The notes under the pieces: model-generated
Told to the model about the DNA's origin: nothing
Seen by the model: only the letters and a program-made list of their open reading frames with translations
Database searches by the model: none
Position numbers and translations under genes: made by a program
Shown here: one piece after another, positions 1 through 4,867 of the stretch
How the letters are laid out: every line of letters begins with the position of its first letter
Position numbering within the stretch: the stretch's first letter is position 1
DNA from: Candidatus Bipolaricaulis sp.
GTDB taxonomy: Bacteria > Bipolaricaulota > Bipolaricaulia > Bipolaricaulales > Bipolaricaulaceae
DNA length: 5,587 bases
Assembly (NCBI GenBank): GCA_020062805.1
Contig: JAGUVP010000305.1
Location: forward strand, 1 to 5,587
Direction: 5' to 3'

Positions 1-171
1 ACGCCCGCCGCTCCAGACGACGTCGTCCGCCGCCTGGGAGCCGTGACCGCTGAAGAGGTCCAGGAACTCGCCCGTCGGTACCTGGATCTGGACAAGTCGG
101 CGTGGGCCGCGGTCGGCCCGTCCGCTGACCGGCTGCGGGAGTACATCCATCCGCACGCGGAGGTGATGTGA
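1..171 (+). CDS. C-terminal fragment of a probable M16-family zinc peptidase
   Basis: This is the last 56 residues of a gene that begins before the window, read in frame 1 and ending at TGA 169-171. The visible text includes VTAEEVQELARRYLDLDKSA followed by AAVGPSADRL. Pitrilysin/insulinase-like M16 peptidases commonly end this way: a helix opening with VTAEEV, a helix ending in ARRYL, then a final beta strand ending in VGP. The zinc-binding HxxEH motif lies in the N-terminal half of such proteins and is not visible, so activity cannot be judged. The last residues overlap the Shine-Dalgarno site and start of coaD, making this gene the upstream member of the operon. The family call rests on a short tail; another protein with a similar C-terminal helix is possible but less likely. 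Confidence 0.7.
   Translation, partial: TPAAPDDVVRRLGAVTAEEVQELARRYLDLDKSAWAAVGPSADRLREYIHPHAEVM
159..166 (+). promoter_or_regulatory. Shine-Dalgarno site of coaD inside the end of the upstream gene
   Basis: GGAGGTGA is an extended match to the anti-Shine-Dalgarno end of 16S rRNA. The GGAGG core ends 7 bases before ATG 171. It also lies just before GTG 168, but that spacing is too short, so it favours ATG 171 as the coaD start. The site lies in the last codons of the upstream peptidase gene, whose TGA (169-171) shares its final A with the coaD ATG. This is a typical arrangement for translational coupling. Confidence 0.8.
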
Positions 172-680
172 TGCGCCGCGCCCTCTACCCTGGGAGTTTT
201 GACCCGATCACGTACGGACACCTCGACATCCTGCGCCGAGCGCGACGGCTGTTCGATGAGCTCGTCGTGGCCGTGGTCGAGAACCCCCGCAAGACTTCGC
301 TGTTCACAGCAGATGAGCGGCGCAAACTCGTCGAGGCTGCCCTCCGGGAGGAGAAGATCCCCAAGGTGCGCGTCGTATCCTACTCCGGCCTCCTCGTGGA
401 CTGCGCGCGCGAACTGGGGGCCGTGGCGGTGGTGCGCGGGCTGCGGGCAACGTCGGACTTCGACTACGAGTTCCAGTTCGCGCTCACCAACCGCGACCTC
501 GACAGCGAGATCGAGAGCGTGTTTCTGATGACTGCTGGGCAACACTCGTTCCTCTCGTCGTCGCTGGTGAAGGAAATCGGCCAGTACGGGGGCGATGTGT
601 CGAAGTTCGTGCCTGCGTGCGTGGCCAAGTCGCTGAAGGCGAAGTTCGGTACGAAGAAGAAACCCAAGGAGGCGCGATGA
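171..680 (+). CDS. coaD: Phosphopantetheine adenylyltransferase (PPAT, CoaD)
   Basis: CoaD transfers AMP from ATP to 4'-phosphopantetheine to give dephospho-CoA and pyrophosphate, the penultimate step of CoA synthesis, in the cytosol. The 169-residue product matches the family throughout. The nucleotidyltransferase opening YPGSFDPITYGHLDI (residues 6-20) carries the catalytic TxGH-type motif with His17. Lys41 follows in NPRKTSLFT. RGLRATSDFDYEFQ (89-102) supplies the two conserved arginines Arg89 and Arg92. The C-terminal SSSLVKEI signature lies at 129-136. The length is slightly above the usual 155-165, owing to a basic KKKPKEAR tail. I chose ATG 171 over GTG 168 because of its Shine-Dalgarno spacing. 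The start overlaps the upstream stop by one base, and the stop overlaps the next ATG (ATGA), so translation is probably coupled on both sides. The identification is secure. Confidence 0.97.
   Translation: MRRALYPGSFDPITYGHLDILRRARRLFDELVVAVVENPRKTSLFTADERRKLVEAALREEKIPKVRVVSYSGLLVDCARELGAVAVVRGLRATSDFDYEFQFALTNRDLDSEIESVFLMTAGQHSFLSSSLVKEIGQYGGDVSKFVPACVAKSLKAKFGTKKKPKEAR
666..672 (+). promoter_or_regulatory. Shine-Dalgarno site that fixes the M29 aminopeptidase start
   Basis: AAGGAGG lies at the very end of coaD, four bases before ATG 677. It supports ATG 677 as the start of the aminopeptidase rather than the in-frame ATG at 617, which would add 20 residues unlike the family and overlap coaD by 64 bases. 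Confidence 0.75.
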
Positions 681-1780
681 CCGATTCCCGGGTAGAGAAG
701 ATGGCGCGGGTCCTCGTGGAGTACTCGCTCGCCGTGAAGGCGGGCGACCTGGTTCGGATTCAGGGCGGGGCTGAAGGAGCGCCGCTCCTCCTCGCGCTCT
801 ACGAGCAGATCCTCTCCTGTGGCGGGTACCCCTGGACCCAGATCGGTCTGGACGGAACAGATGAGATCTTCTACACGAAGGCCAGCGAAGCCCAGCTTGA
901 CTTCATCCCCAAGTTCGTGACGGGGATGGTCGAGGAGATACAGGCCTCGATCTCGGTGTGGACAGAGACGAACACCAAGCGTCTCTCCAACGTAGATCCC
1001 GCCAAACAGGCCCGCCGCGCCCGGGCGATGCGGCCCCTCTCCGAGCGATTCATGGAGCGGGCGGCAAAGAAGGAACTGCGCTGGACGGGAACTCTCTATC
1101 CCACCCACGCCTTCGCCCAAGACGCAGAGATGTCGCTGCGGGAGTTCGCGGACTTCGTGTTCAAGGCATGCCTTGTCGAGGAAAAGGACCCGATCGAGGC
1201 GTGGAAGGCAATCTCCCGCTCGCAGAAACGGCTCACCGACTGGCTGTCGCCCAAGAAGGAGATCCACGTCGTGGGACCGGACACGGACCTCCGCCTGAAG
1301 GTCGGGGGGCGGGCGTGGATCAACTGCGACGGCCACGAGAACTTCCCCGACGGGGAGATCTTCACCGGACCGGTCGAGGACAGCGTAACCGGCCACATCC
1401 GGTTCACCTACCCGGCGTGCATCTACGGTCGCGAGGTGGAGGACGTGCGCCTGGAGTTCAAGGGCGGGAAGGTCGTCCGGGCGACGGCGGGGAAGAACGA
1501 GGCTTTCCTCCTCAAGATGCTCGACACGGACGAGGGGGCGCGCTACGTAGGCGAGTTCGCGTTCGGCACGAACCCCGGCATCCAGCGGTTTACGAAGAAC
1601 ACCCTGTTCGACGAGAAGATCGGGGGGACGATCCACCTCGCGCTCGGCAAGGGCTACCCCGAGTCGGGGAGCAAGAACACCTCGGCGATCCACTGGGACA
1701 TGGTGTGCGACCTCCGCCAGGGCGGCGAGGTCCGCGTGGACGGAACGCCGTTCGTGAAGGACGGGACGTTCCTCGTCTAG
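677..1780 (+). CDS. M29-family metallo-aminopeptidase (thermophilic aminopeptidase type)
   Basis: This 367-residue protein belongs to the M29 family (AmpS/AmpT/AmpII type), cytosolic dimetal exopeptidases that remove N-terminal residues from peptides. The expected metal ligands of the C-terminal catalytic domain can be seen: Glu227 in FPDGEIFTGP, Glu293 in GEFAFGTN, His320 in GGTIHLALGKGYPE, and His339 and Asp341 in SAIHWDMVCDL. Tyr327 fits the conserved active-site tyrosine. The N-terminal part, about residues 1-190, with VKAGDLVRIQG at 21-30 and FAQDAEMSLREFADFVF at 146-162, matches the family's N-terminal domain. The stretch between Tyr327 and His339 is short, as in the compact members rather than those with a longer insert before IHVD. 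ATG 677 overlaps the coaD stop as ATGA and has its own Shine-Dalgarno site. Only 2 bases separate its stop from the next start. Likely role: intracellular peptide turnover. The substrate range cannot be read from sequence. Confidence 0.93.
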   Translation: MTDSRVEKMARVLVEYSLAVKAGDLVRIQGGAEGAPLLLALYEQILSCGGYPWTQIGLDGTDEIFYTKASEAQLDFIPKFVTGMVEEIQASISVWTETNTKRLSNVDPAKQARRARAMRPLSERFMERAAKKELRWTGTLYPTHAFAQDAEMSLREFADFVFKACLVEEKDPIEAWKAISRSQKRLTDWLSPKKEIHVVGPDTDLRLKVGGRAWINCDGHENFPDGEIFTGPVEDSVTGHIRFTYPACIYGREVEDVRLEFKGGKVVRATAGKNEAFLLKMLDTDEGARYVGEFAFGTNPGIQRFTKNTLFDEKIGGTIHLALGKGYPESGSKNTSAIHWDMVCDLRQGGEVRVDGTPFVKDGTFLV

Positions 1781-1782
1781 CC

Positions 1783-2595
1783 GTGGACACCGAGCTGAGG
1801 GACAAGGTCGTCCTCATCACCGGCGCTTCCGGGGGAATCGGAGGCGCGGCGGCGCGCCTGTTCGACCGGGAGGGGGCGAAGCTCGTCCTCCACGGCCACC
1901 GCAACATGGGCAGTCTGCAGGCGCTCCAGGAGCAACTCACGGCGGAGAACCTCATCGTGTCCGCTGATCTGACCGAAGAGGACGAGGTCGAGCACCTGTT
2001 CCGCAAAGCGCTCGACCGGTTCCGTGGGGTGGATGTCCTCGTCGCCAACGCCGGCATCTGGCCGGAGGATGACGAGCAGATCCACCGCATGAGCCTCGAA
2101 CGGTGGACGCAGACCATCGATGCCGACCTCACTTCCGTCTTTCTGTGCGCGCGGGCCTTCTTCCGCATCCTGGAGCGGACGAAGCCCGAGACGGCCTCCT
2201 TGGTGATCGTGGGGTCCACAGCCGCGGTGTTCGGAGAGGAGGGGCACGCCGACTATGCGGCAGCCAAGGCGGGGATCACCTACGGCCTGACCCGCTCCCT
2301 CAAGAACGAGATCGTGCGCATCGTCTCCCAGGGTCGGGTCAACGCCGTGTGCCCAGGGTGGACGACCACCCCGATGTCCGCGGCGGGGTTGGAGAATCCG
2401 GCGGTCGTAACGCAGGTCCTTCAGACGCGAGCCCACAAGCGGGTCGCCCGGCCCGAGGACGTGGCGAGCGCGATCGTCTTTCTCTCCTCCGACCGCCTGG
2501 CCGGGCACATCACGGGGGAGGTCCTCACCGTGGCCGGGGGGATGGAGGGACGCCTCCTCCACCTTCCGGAAGAGATCGACCCGCACCGTGCGTGA
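1783..2595 (+). CDS. Short-chain dehydrogenase/reductase (classical SDR, FabG-like)
   Basis: This 270-residue protein is a classical Rossmann-fold SDR, an NAD(P)-dependent oxidoreductase of the cytosol. Visible motifs, counted from GTG 1783, are the glycine-rich cofactor loop TGASGGIG (13-20), Asp62 in SADLTEED near the adenine pocket, the NAG motif (89-91), the catalytic triad Ser145, Tyr158 and Lys162 in YAAAKAG, and the PGW motif at 191-193. The position that is normally the catalytic Asn of the Asn-Ser-Tyr-Lys tetrad (NLTSVF in relatives) reads Asp115 in ADLTSVF. Arg40 after the second beta strand may favour NADP(H), an inference. The start GTG lies 2 bases after the previous stop. I see no good Shine-Dalgarno site, so translation may be coupled to the upstream gene. 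CTG 1795 is a poorer alternative. It resembles FabG, but there are no fatty-acid synthesis genes nearby, so the substrate is unknown. Confidence 0.9.
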   Translation: MDTELRDKVVLITGASGGIGGAAARLFDREGAKLVLHGHRNMGSLQALQEQLTAENLIVSADLTEEDEVEHLFRKALDRFRGVDVLVANAGIWPEDDEQIHRMSLERWTQTIDADLTSVFLCARAFFRILERTKPETASLVIVGSTAAVFGEEGHADYAAAKAGITYGLTRSLKNEIVRIVSQGRVNAVCPGWTTTPMSAAGLENPAVVTQVLQTRAHKRVARPEDVASAIVFLSSDRLAGHITGEVLTVAGGMEGRLLHLPEEIDPHRA

Positions 2596-2971
2596 CGCGG
2601 TGCCCGAGAACAAGGAAGGCTCGATAGAGAAGATGATCGCGCACTGCGGCCTTGTGTGCACCGACTGCGAGGCGTACCTCGCCACCCAGCGCGGGGACAT
2701 GGACGCCCTCGCCCGGCTCGCGGCGCGGGCACGAGAGGAGTTCGGGGTGGATCTCCCCCCGCACGCGCACATGTGCAATGGGTGCCTCGCGACCTCCGGT
2801 CGCCAGATCCCGTACTGCGGGACGTGCGCGATCCGCGCCTGCGGGGTAGTTCGGCAGGTCGCGAACTGCGGCCACTGCCCCGACTACCCGTGCGAGACGC
2901 TGTTGCCCCACGCCAGCGCTGACCAGAAGGCCACCCTCGACACGATCCGGGCGAATCTCCCGCCGCGCTAA
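2588..2971 (+). CDS. Small cysteine-rich DUF3795-type protein
   Basis: This small protein, up to 127 residues, has 11 cysteines in clusters. From GTG 2588 they are Cys20, 24 and 27 (CGLVCTDC), Cys63 and 66 (CNGC), Cys77 and 80 (CGTC), Cys85, Cys94 and 97 (CGHC), and Cys102. The opening MIAHCGLVCTDCEAYLATQ and the later CGTCAIRAC and NCGHCPDYPC agree with my recollection of the DUF3795 family. Its function is unknown; the cysteine spacing suggests zinc or iron-sulfur binding. The start is uncertain. GTG 2588 overlaps the SDR stop by 8 bases, GTG 2600 is also in frame, and ATG 2633 (112 residues) begins exactly at the MIAxCGL sequence where relatives usually start, with AAGGAAGG 13 bases before it. 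I consider ATG 2633 at least as likely. It is the last gene of the + strand operon, 7 bases from the convergent MATE gene. Confidence 0.82.
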   Translation: MRDAVPENKEGSIEKMIAHCGLVCTDCEAYLATQRGDMDALARLAARAREEFGVDLPPHAHMCNGCLATSGRQIPYCGTCAIRACGVVRQVANCGHCPDYPCETLLPHASADQKATLDTIRANLPPR

Positions 2972-2978
2972 CCGGCGA

Positions 2979-4385
2979 TCAGCGATCCGCGGGCGGTGCT
3001 TCGACGACCGACCTCTGCCAGCCCTTGGAGAGCAGGAACCCGAGCGCCACCAGCCCCGCAAGGACGTTGGAGAGCGACATCCCCCACCACACCCCGTCCG
3101 CCCCGAGGTTCAGCGTGAACCCGAACACGTAGGAAAGGGGGATCCGCAAGACCCACAGCCGGACGACCCCCAGGATCATCGTCGGCACGTTGTGGCCCGA
3201 CCCGCGGTAGATGGAGAGAGCTGCGAAGAACGTCCCCAGGAACGGCATGCTCACCGCGAACGCCCCGATGAACGCTGCCCCCACCGCGATCACATCCTCC
3301 CGTCCTGGGATGAACAAGGCGACTGCCGGGTAGCGGACGAGCCACAGGAACAGGGCCTCCACGGAGAGGATGGCGATGAGGGCGCCGATCCCCTTCCGCA
3401 CGAGTTCCCGCGCTCGCTCCATCGCCCCCGCCCCCAAAGCCTGGCCGACCATCGTCGTCAGCCCGGTTCCCAGCCCCTCGGTAACGATGAACAAGATCCC
3501 CAAGACGCGGTCGCCGATTCCGTACCCGGCGAGCGCCGCCTCGGCGTTCGGGAGCCTGCCAATCACCGCAGTCATGATCACGAACCCGAACGCCATGCTC
3601 GACGACCCGATCGCCGCCGGGACGCCGATGCGGAGTCCCTTGGCGATCCACGTCCACTGAGGTGCCATCTGCCGCGGGTCGAGCCGGAGGTGGCCGCTTC
3701 CCCGTCGCAGGAGGAGGAGAAACGCGACCGTGACGAGGCCCTGGGAGAGAACCGTGGCGTACGCTGCGCCAAGAATCCCCATTTGAGGTAGCCCGCCCCA
3801 GCCCAGGACGAGGAACGGGTCGAGGAACATGTTGATGATCGTCCCGCTCCCGCTCACGAGCAGCGGGGTGATCGTATCTCCCGTGGCAGCGAACGCGGCG
3901 TAGAACAGCCCTGGGATGACCATCGTCGGGAGCCCGATGAACACGATCCGTATGTAGGTAGCGGCAGCGCTCGCCACCGCCCCCTCCCCGATGAGGAGGT
4001 CCAGGAGCAATGGGGACGCGAAGTACCCCCCCACGCCCGCCACGATCCCCGACACGGCAGAGAGGATGAACAGCTGGTTCAGGGCCGTGTTCGCTTCCTC
4101 CGGCCGCCCTGCGCCCACGTACTGCGCCACGAGCGCGCTCACAGCCGCCCCGCCGAACCCGGCGATGAACGAGATGAGGAACCACACGATCGGCCACGAC
4201 ACCTGGATCCCGGCCACCGCCGCTGCCGAGGTCTCCGGGGGAAGCCGTCCGATCCAGAACGCGTCGGCGAGGTTGTACAGGGTGAAGATGAGCGAACCCA
4301 CAACAGCCGGGCCGCCGATGCGGGCCATCGTCTTCAAGGCCGGACCGGTGAGGATCTCGTCGCGGGAGGGAGTTCGGAACCTCAT
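2979..4385 (-). CDS. MATE-family multidrug/toxin efflux transporter
   Basis: This 468-residue inner-membrane protein has about 12 hydrophobic segments and the MATE internal duplication. It should export organic cations or toxic compounds in exchange for H+ or Na+. Visible family features are FTLYNLADAFWIGRL (34-48) in the first segment, with Asp41 where many MATE proteins carry an essential Asp. GDTITPLLVSGSGTIIN (169-185) is followed by FLDPFLVLG, with Asp189. MGILGAAYATVLSQ spans 202-215. In the second half, GSGHNVPTMILG (396-406) is followed by VRLWVLRIPLSYVF and DGVWWGMSLSNVLAGL (430-445). ATG 4385 is the most upstream possible start: reading back in frame to a TAG near 4463, I see no ATG, GTG or TTG. 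No Shine-Dalgarno site precedes it, and a -10 box lies only 12 bases upstream, so the leader is very short. The substrate is not predictable. Confidence 0.94.
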   Translation of the reverse strand: MRFRTPSRDEILTGPALKTMARIGGPAVVGSLIFTLYNLADAFWIGRLPPETSAAAVAGIQVSWPIVWFLISFIAGFGGAAVSALVAQYVGAGRPEEANTALNQLFILSAVSGIVAGVGGYFASPLLLDLLIGEGAVASAAATYIRIVFIGLPTMVIPGLFYAAFAATGDTITPLLVSGSGTIINMFLDPFLVLGWGGLPQMGILGAAYATVLSQGLVTVAFLLLLRRGSGHLRLDPRQMAPQWTWIAKGLRIGVPAAIGSSSMAFGFVIMTAVIGRLPNAEAALAGYGIGDRVLGILFIVTEGLGTGLTTMVGQALGAGAMERARELVRKGIGALIAILSVEALFLWLVRYPAVALFIPGREDVIAVGAAFIGAFAVSMPFLGTFFAALSIYRGSGHNVPTMILGVVRLWVLRIPLSYVFGFTLNLGADGVWWGMSLSNVLAGLVALGFLLSKGWQRSVVEAPPADR

Positions 4386-4397
4386 GACGAAGCGGCT

Positions 4398-4426
4398 AGT
4401 ATACCCAACCCCGCCGATCGGGTTGA
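4398..4426 (-). promoter_or_regulatory. Predicted sigma-70-type promoter of the MATE gene
   Basis: Read on the - strand, TATACT (4403 down to 4398) matches the -10 consensus in five of six positions. At 17 bases spacing the -35 position (4426-4421) reads TCAACC, a weak match, so the promoter may need an activator. Transcription would start near 4391, about six bases before the MATE ATG. The -10 lies inside the left arm of an inverted repeat shared with the opposite promoter. Confidence 0.5.
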
Positions 4427-4450
4427 CGCCGTGTCTCCTTCCGGGTATAC
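4399..4450. repeat. 8-bp inverted repeat spanning two divergent -10 boxes
   Basis: GTATACCC at 4399-4406 and GGGTATAC at 4443-4450 are perfect 8-bp inverted copies separated by 36 bases. Each arm contains most of one -10 box, TATACT toward the MATE gene and TATACG toward the permease. The arms could be operator half-sites for a shared regulator, or may simply reflect two similar -10 regions. No regulator gene is visible in the window. Confidence 0.55.
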
Positions 4451-4451
4451 G
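4423..4451 (+). promoter_or_regulatory. Predicted sigma-70-type promoter reading toward the permease gene
   Basis: TTGACG (4423-4428, five of six consensus positions) and TATACG (4446-4451, four of six) are separated by exactly 17 bases, the optimal spacing. Transcription would begin near 4458 and cross the REP-like pair before reaching the permease ATG at 4868, giving a leader of about 410 bases. Another promoter closer to the permease may exist but I could not identify one. Confidence 0.5.
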
Positions 4452-4618
4452 TCCGCTCCGCCAGGTCTATGAACGATGCCGAGCTCTGTCCTTCCAGCGA
4501 CCCGCACCAGCCCCTCATCACGAGCCGTTGGCCGGCGACCCTCCGTACGCAGAATGTTGCGGTGGGCCACGTCGGTCCTCAGACGGGGCCATCCCGTGCC
4601 ATGGCCCAGAGGGAGCGT

Positions 4619-4643
4619 GTAGCGTCGCAGCTTGTCTGCGACG
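4619..4643 (+). repeat. REP-like palindrome, first copy
   Basis: A GTAG head (4619-4622) is followed by a perfect 8-bp stem, CGTCGCAG (4623-4630) and CTGCGACG (4636-4643), around the 5-base loop CTTGT, then GC. A GTAG tetranucleotide 5' of an imperfect or perfect hairpin is the hallmark of REP elements mobilised by RAYT (TnpA-REP) transposases. It shares the outer stem CGTCG/CGACG, the stem and loop lengths, the GTAG head and the trailing GC with the copy at 4696-4720. Confidence 0.72.
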
Positions 4644-4695
4644 GCCTTCCCTCAACCACCGGACCGGCAACCGGCGAACGGTCCAACCCGATTGC

Positions 4696-4720
4696 CGTCG
4701 GGCATGAAGCCCGACGCTAC
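4696..4720 (-). repeat. REP-like palindrome, second copy in opposite orientation
   Basis: Read on the - strand this is a GTAG head (4720-4717), stem CGTCGGGC, 5-base loop TTCAT, stem GCCCGACG, then GC. The stem is perfect over 8 bp (4696-4703 with 4709-4716). Its inner three base pairs and loop differ from the first copy while the outer five pairs and the head are identical. That pattern of compensated change suggests related mobile palindromes rather than coincidence. The two copies face each other across 52 bases, like a BIME-type REP doublet. Confidence 0.72.
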
Positions 4721-4820
4721 GGTCACCCGTCCGTAATCCTCGCGTACCTGCGATGGGCTTGGGATCAGCCGCAGCGATCCGACCTCTCTCGCCCAACGGG
4801 AAGCTCCGCAGGCTGTTGCT

Positions 4821-4845
4821 CGCGCGCGACGCTGGCGCGTGCGCG
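4821..4845 (+). other. GC-rich hairpin just before the permease ribosome binding site
   Basis: CGCGCGCG (4821-4828) can pair with CGCGTGCG (4838-4845) through eight pairs, one of them G-U, and two further pairs can form inside the loop. There is no following T tract, so it does not look like an intrinsic terminator. It ends 9 bases before the GAAGAGG Shine-Dalgarno-like site of the permease and could influence translation or mRNA stability. In GC-rich DNA such stems also arise by chance. Confidence 0.35.
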
Positions 4846-4867
4846 TTCCGGGTAGAAGAGGCGACCC

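Larger units (their letters stand above)
4452..4867. other. Long intergenic region with no supportable gene
   Basis: This region carries no open frame that resembles a protein family I recognise on either strand. Open frames cross it in both directions (for example 4469-4855 + and 4518-4796 -), as expected by chance at this GC content, and both run straight through the REP-like palindromes. Recognisable content is limited to inverted repeats: the REP-like pair (4619-4720), a 7-bp stem GGGCCAT/ATGGCCC at 4586-4592 and 4601-4607, a 6-bp stem GGACCG/CGGTCC at 4661-4666 and 4679-4684, and a GC-rich hairpin at 4821-4845. A structured leader or small RNA is possible, but no known RNA family was recognised. 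Confidence 0.6.

Noticed and set aside
464..1693. 409-codon - strand frame opposite coaD and the aminopeptidase
   Set aside because: It is antisense to two well-supported genes and has the low-complexity composition typical of shadow frames at high GC.
958..1782. In-frame N-terminal extension of the SDR up to ATG 958
   Set aside because: The extension overlaps the aminopeptidase gene for its whole length and is rich in Arg, Gly and Pro. The SDR fold begins normally just after GTG 1783.
2961..2977. 5-bp stem CGCCG/CGGCG as a terminator between the convergent genes
   Set aside because: The stem is short, overlaps the DUF3795 stop codon and has no T tract, so it does not qualify as an intrinsic terminator.
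4382..4570. 62-codon - strand open frame ending at the MATE start
   Set aside because: It could be a leader peptide, but it begins upstream of the predicted MATE promoter, overlaps the inverted-repeat promoter region, and has no recognisable product.
4619..4720. CRISPR array or transposon terminal repeats
   Set aside because: There are only two units, in opposite orientation and each itself palindromic, with no regular spacers and no transposase between them. A REP-type pair fits better.
4518..4796. 92-codon - strand open frame across the REP-like region
   Set aside because: Its residues are dominated by Arg, Gly and Pro as in shadow frames, it overlaps both palindromes, and no family motif is visible.
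4469..4855. 128-codon + strand open frame starting 11 bases after the predicted start site of the + promoter
   Set aside because: It has only a weak AGG at poor spacing, its product resembles no family I know, and it reads through both REP-like palindromes. It is best explained as a chance frame in GC-rich DNA.
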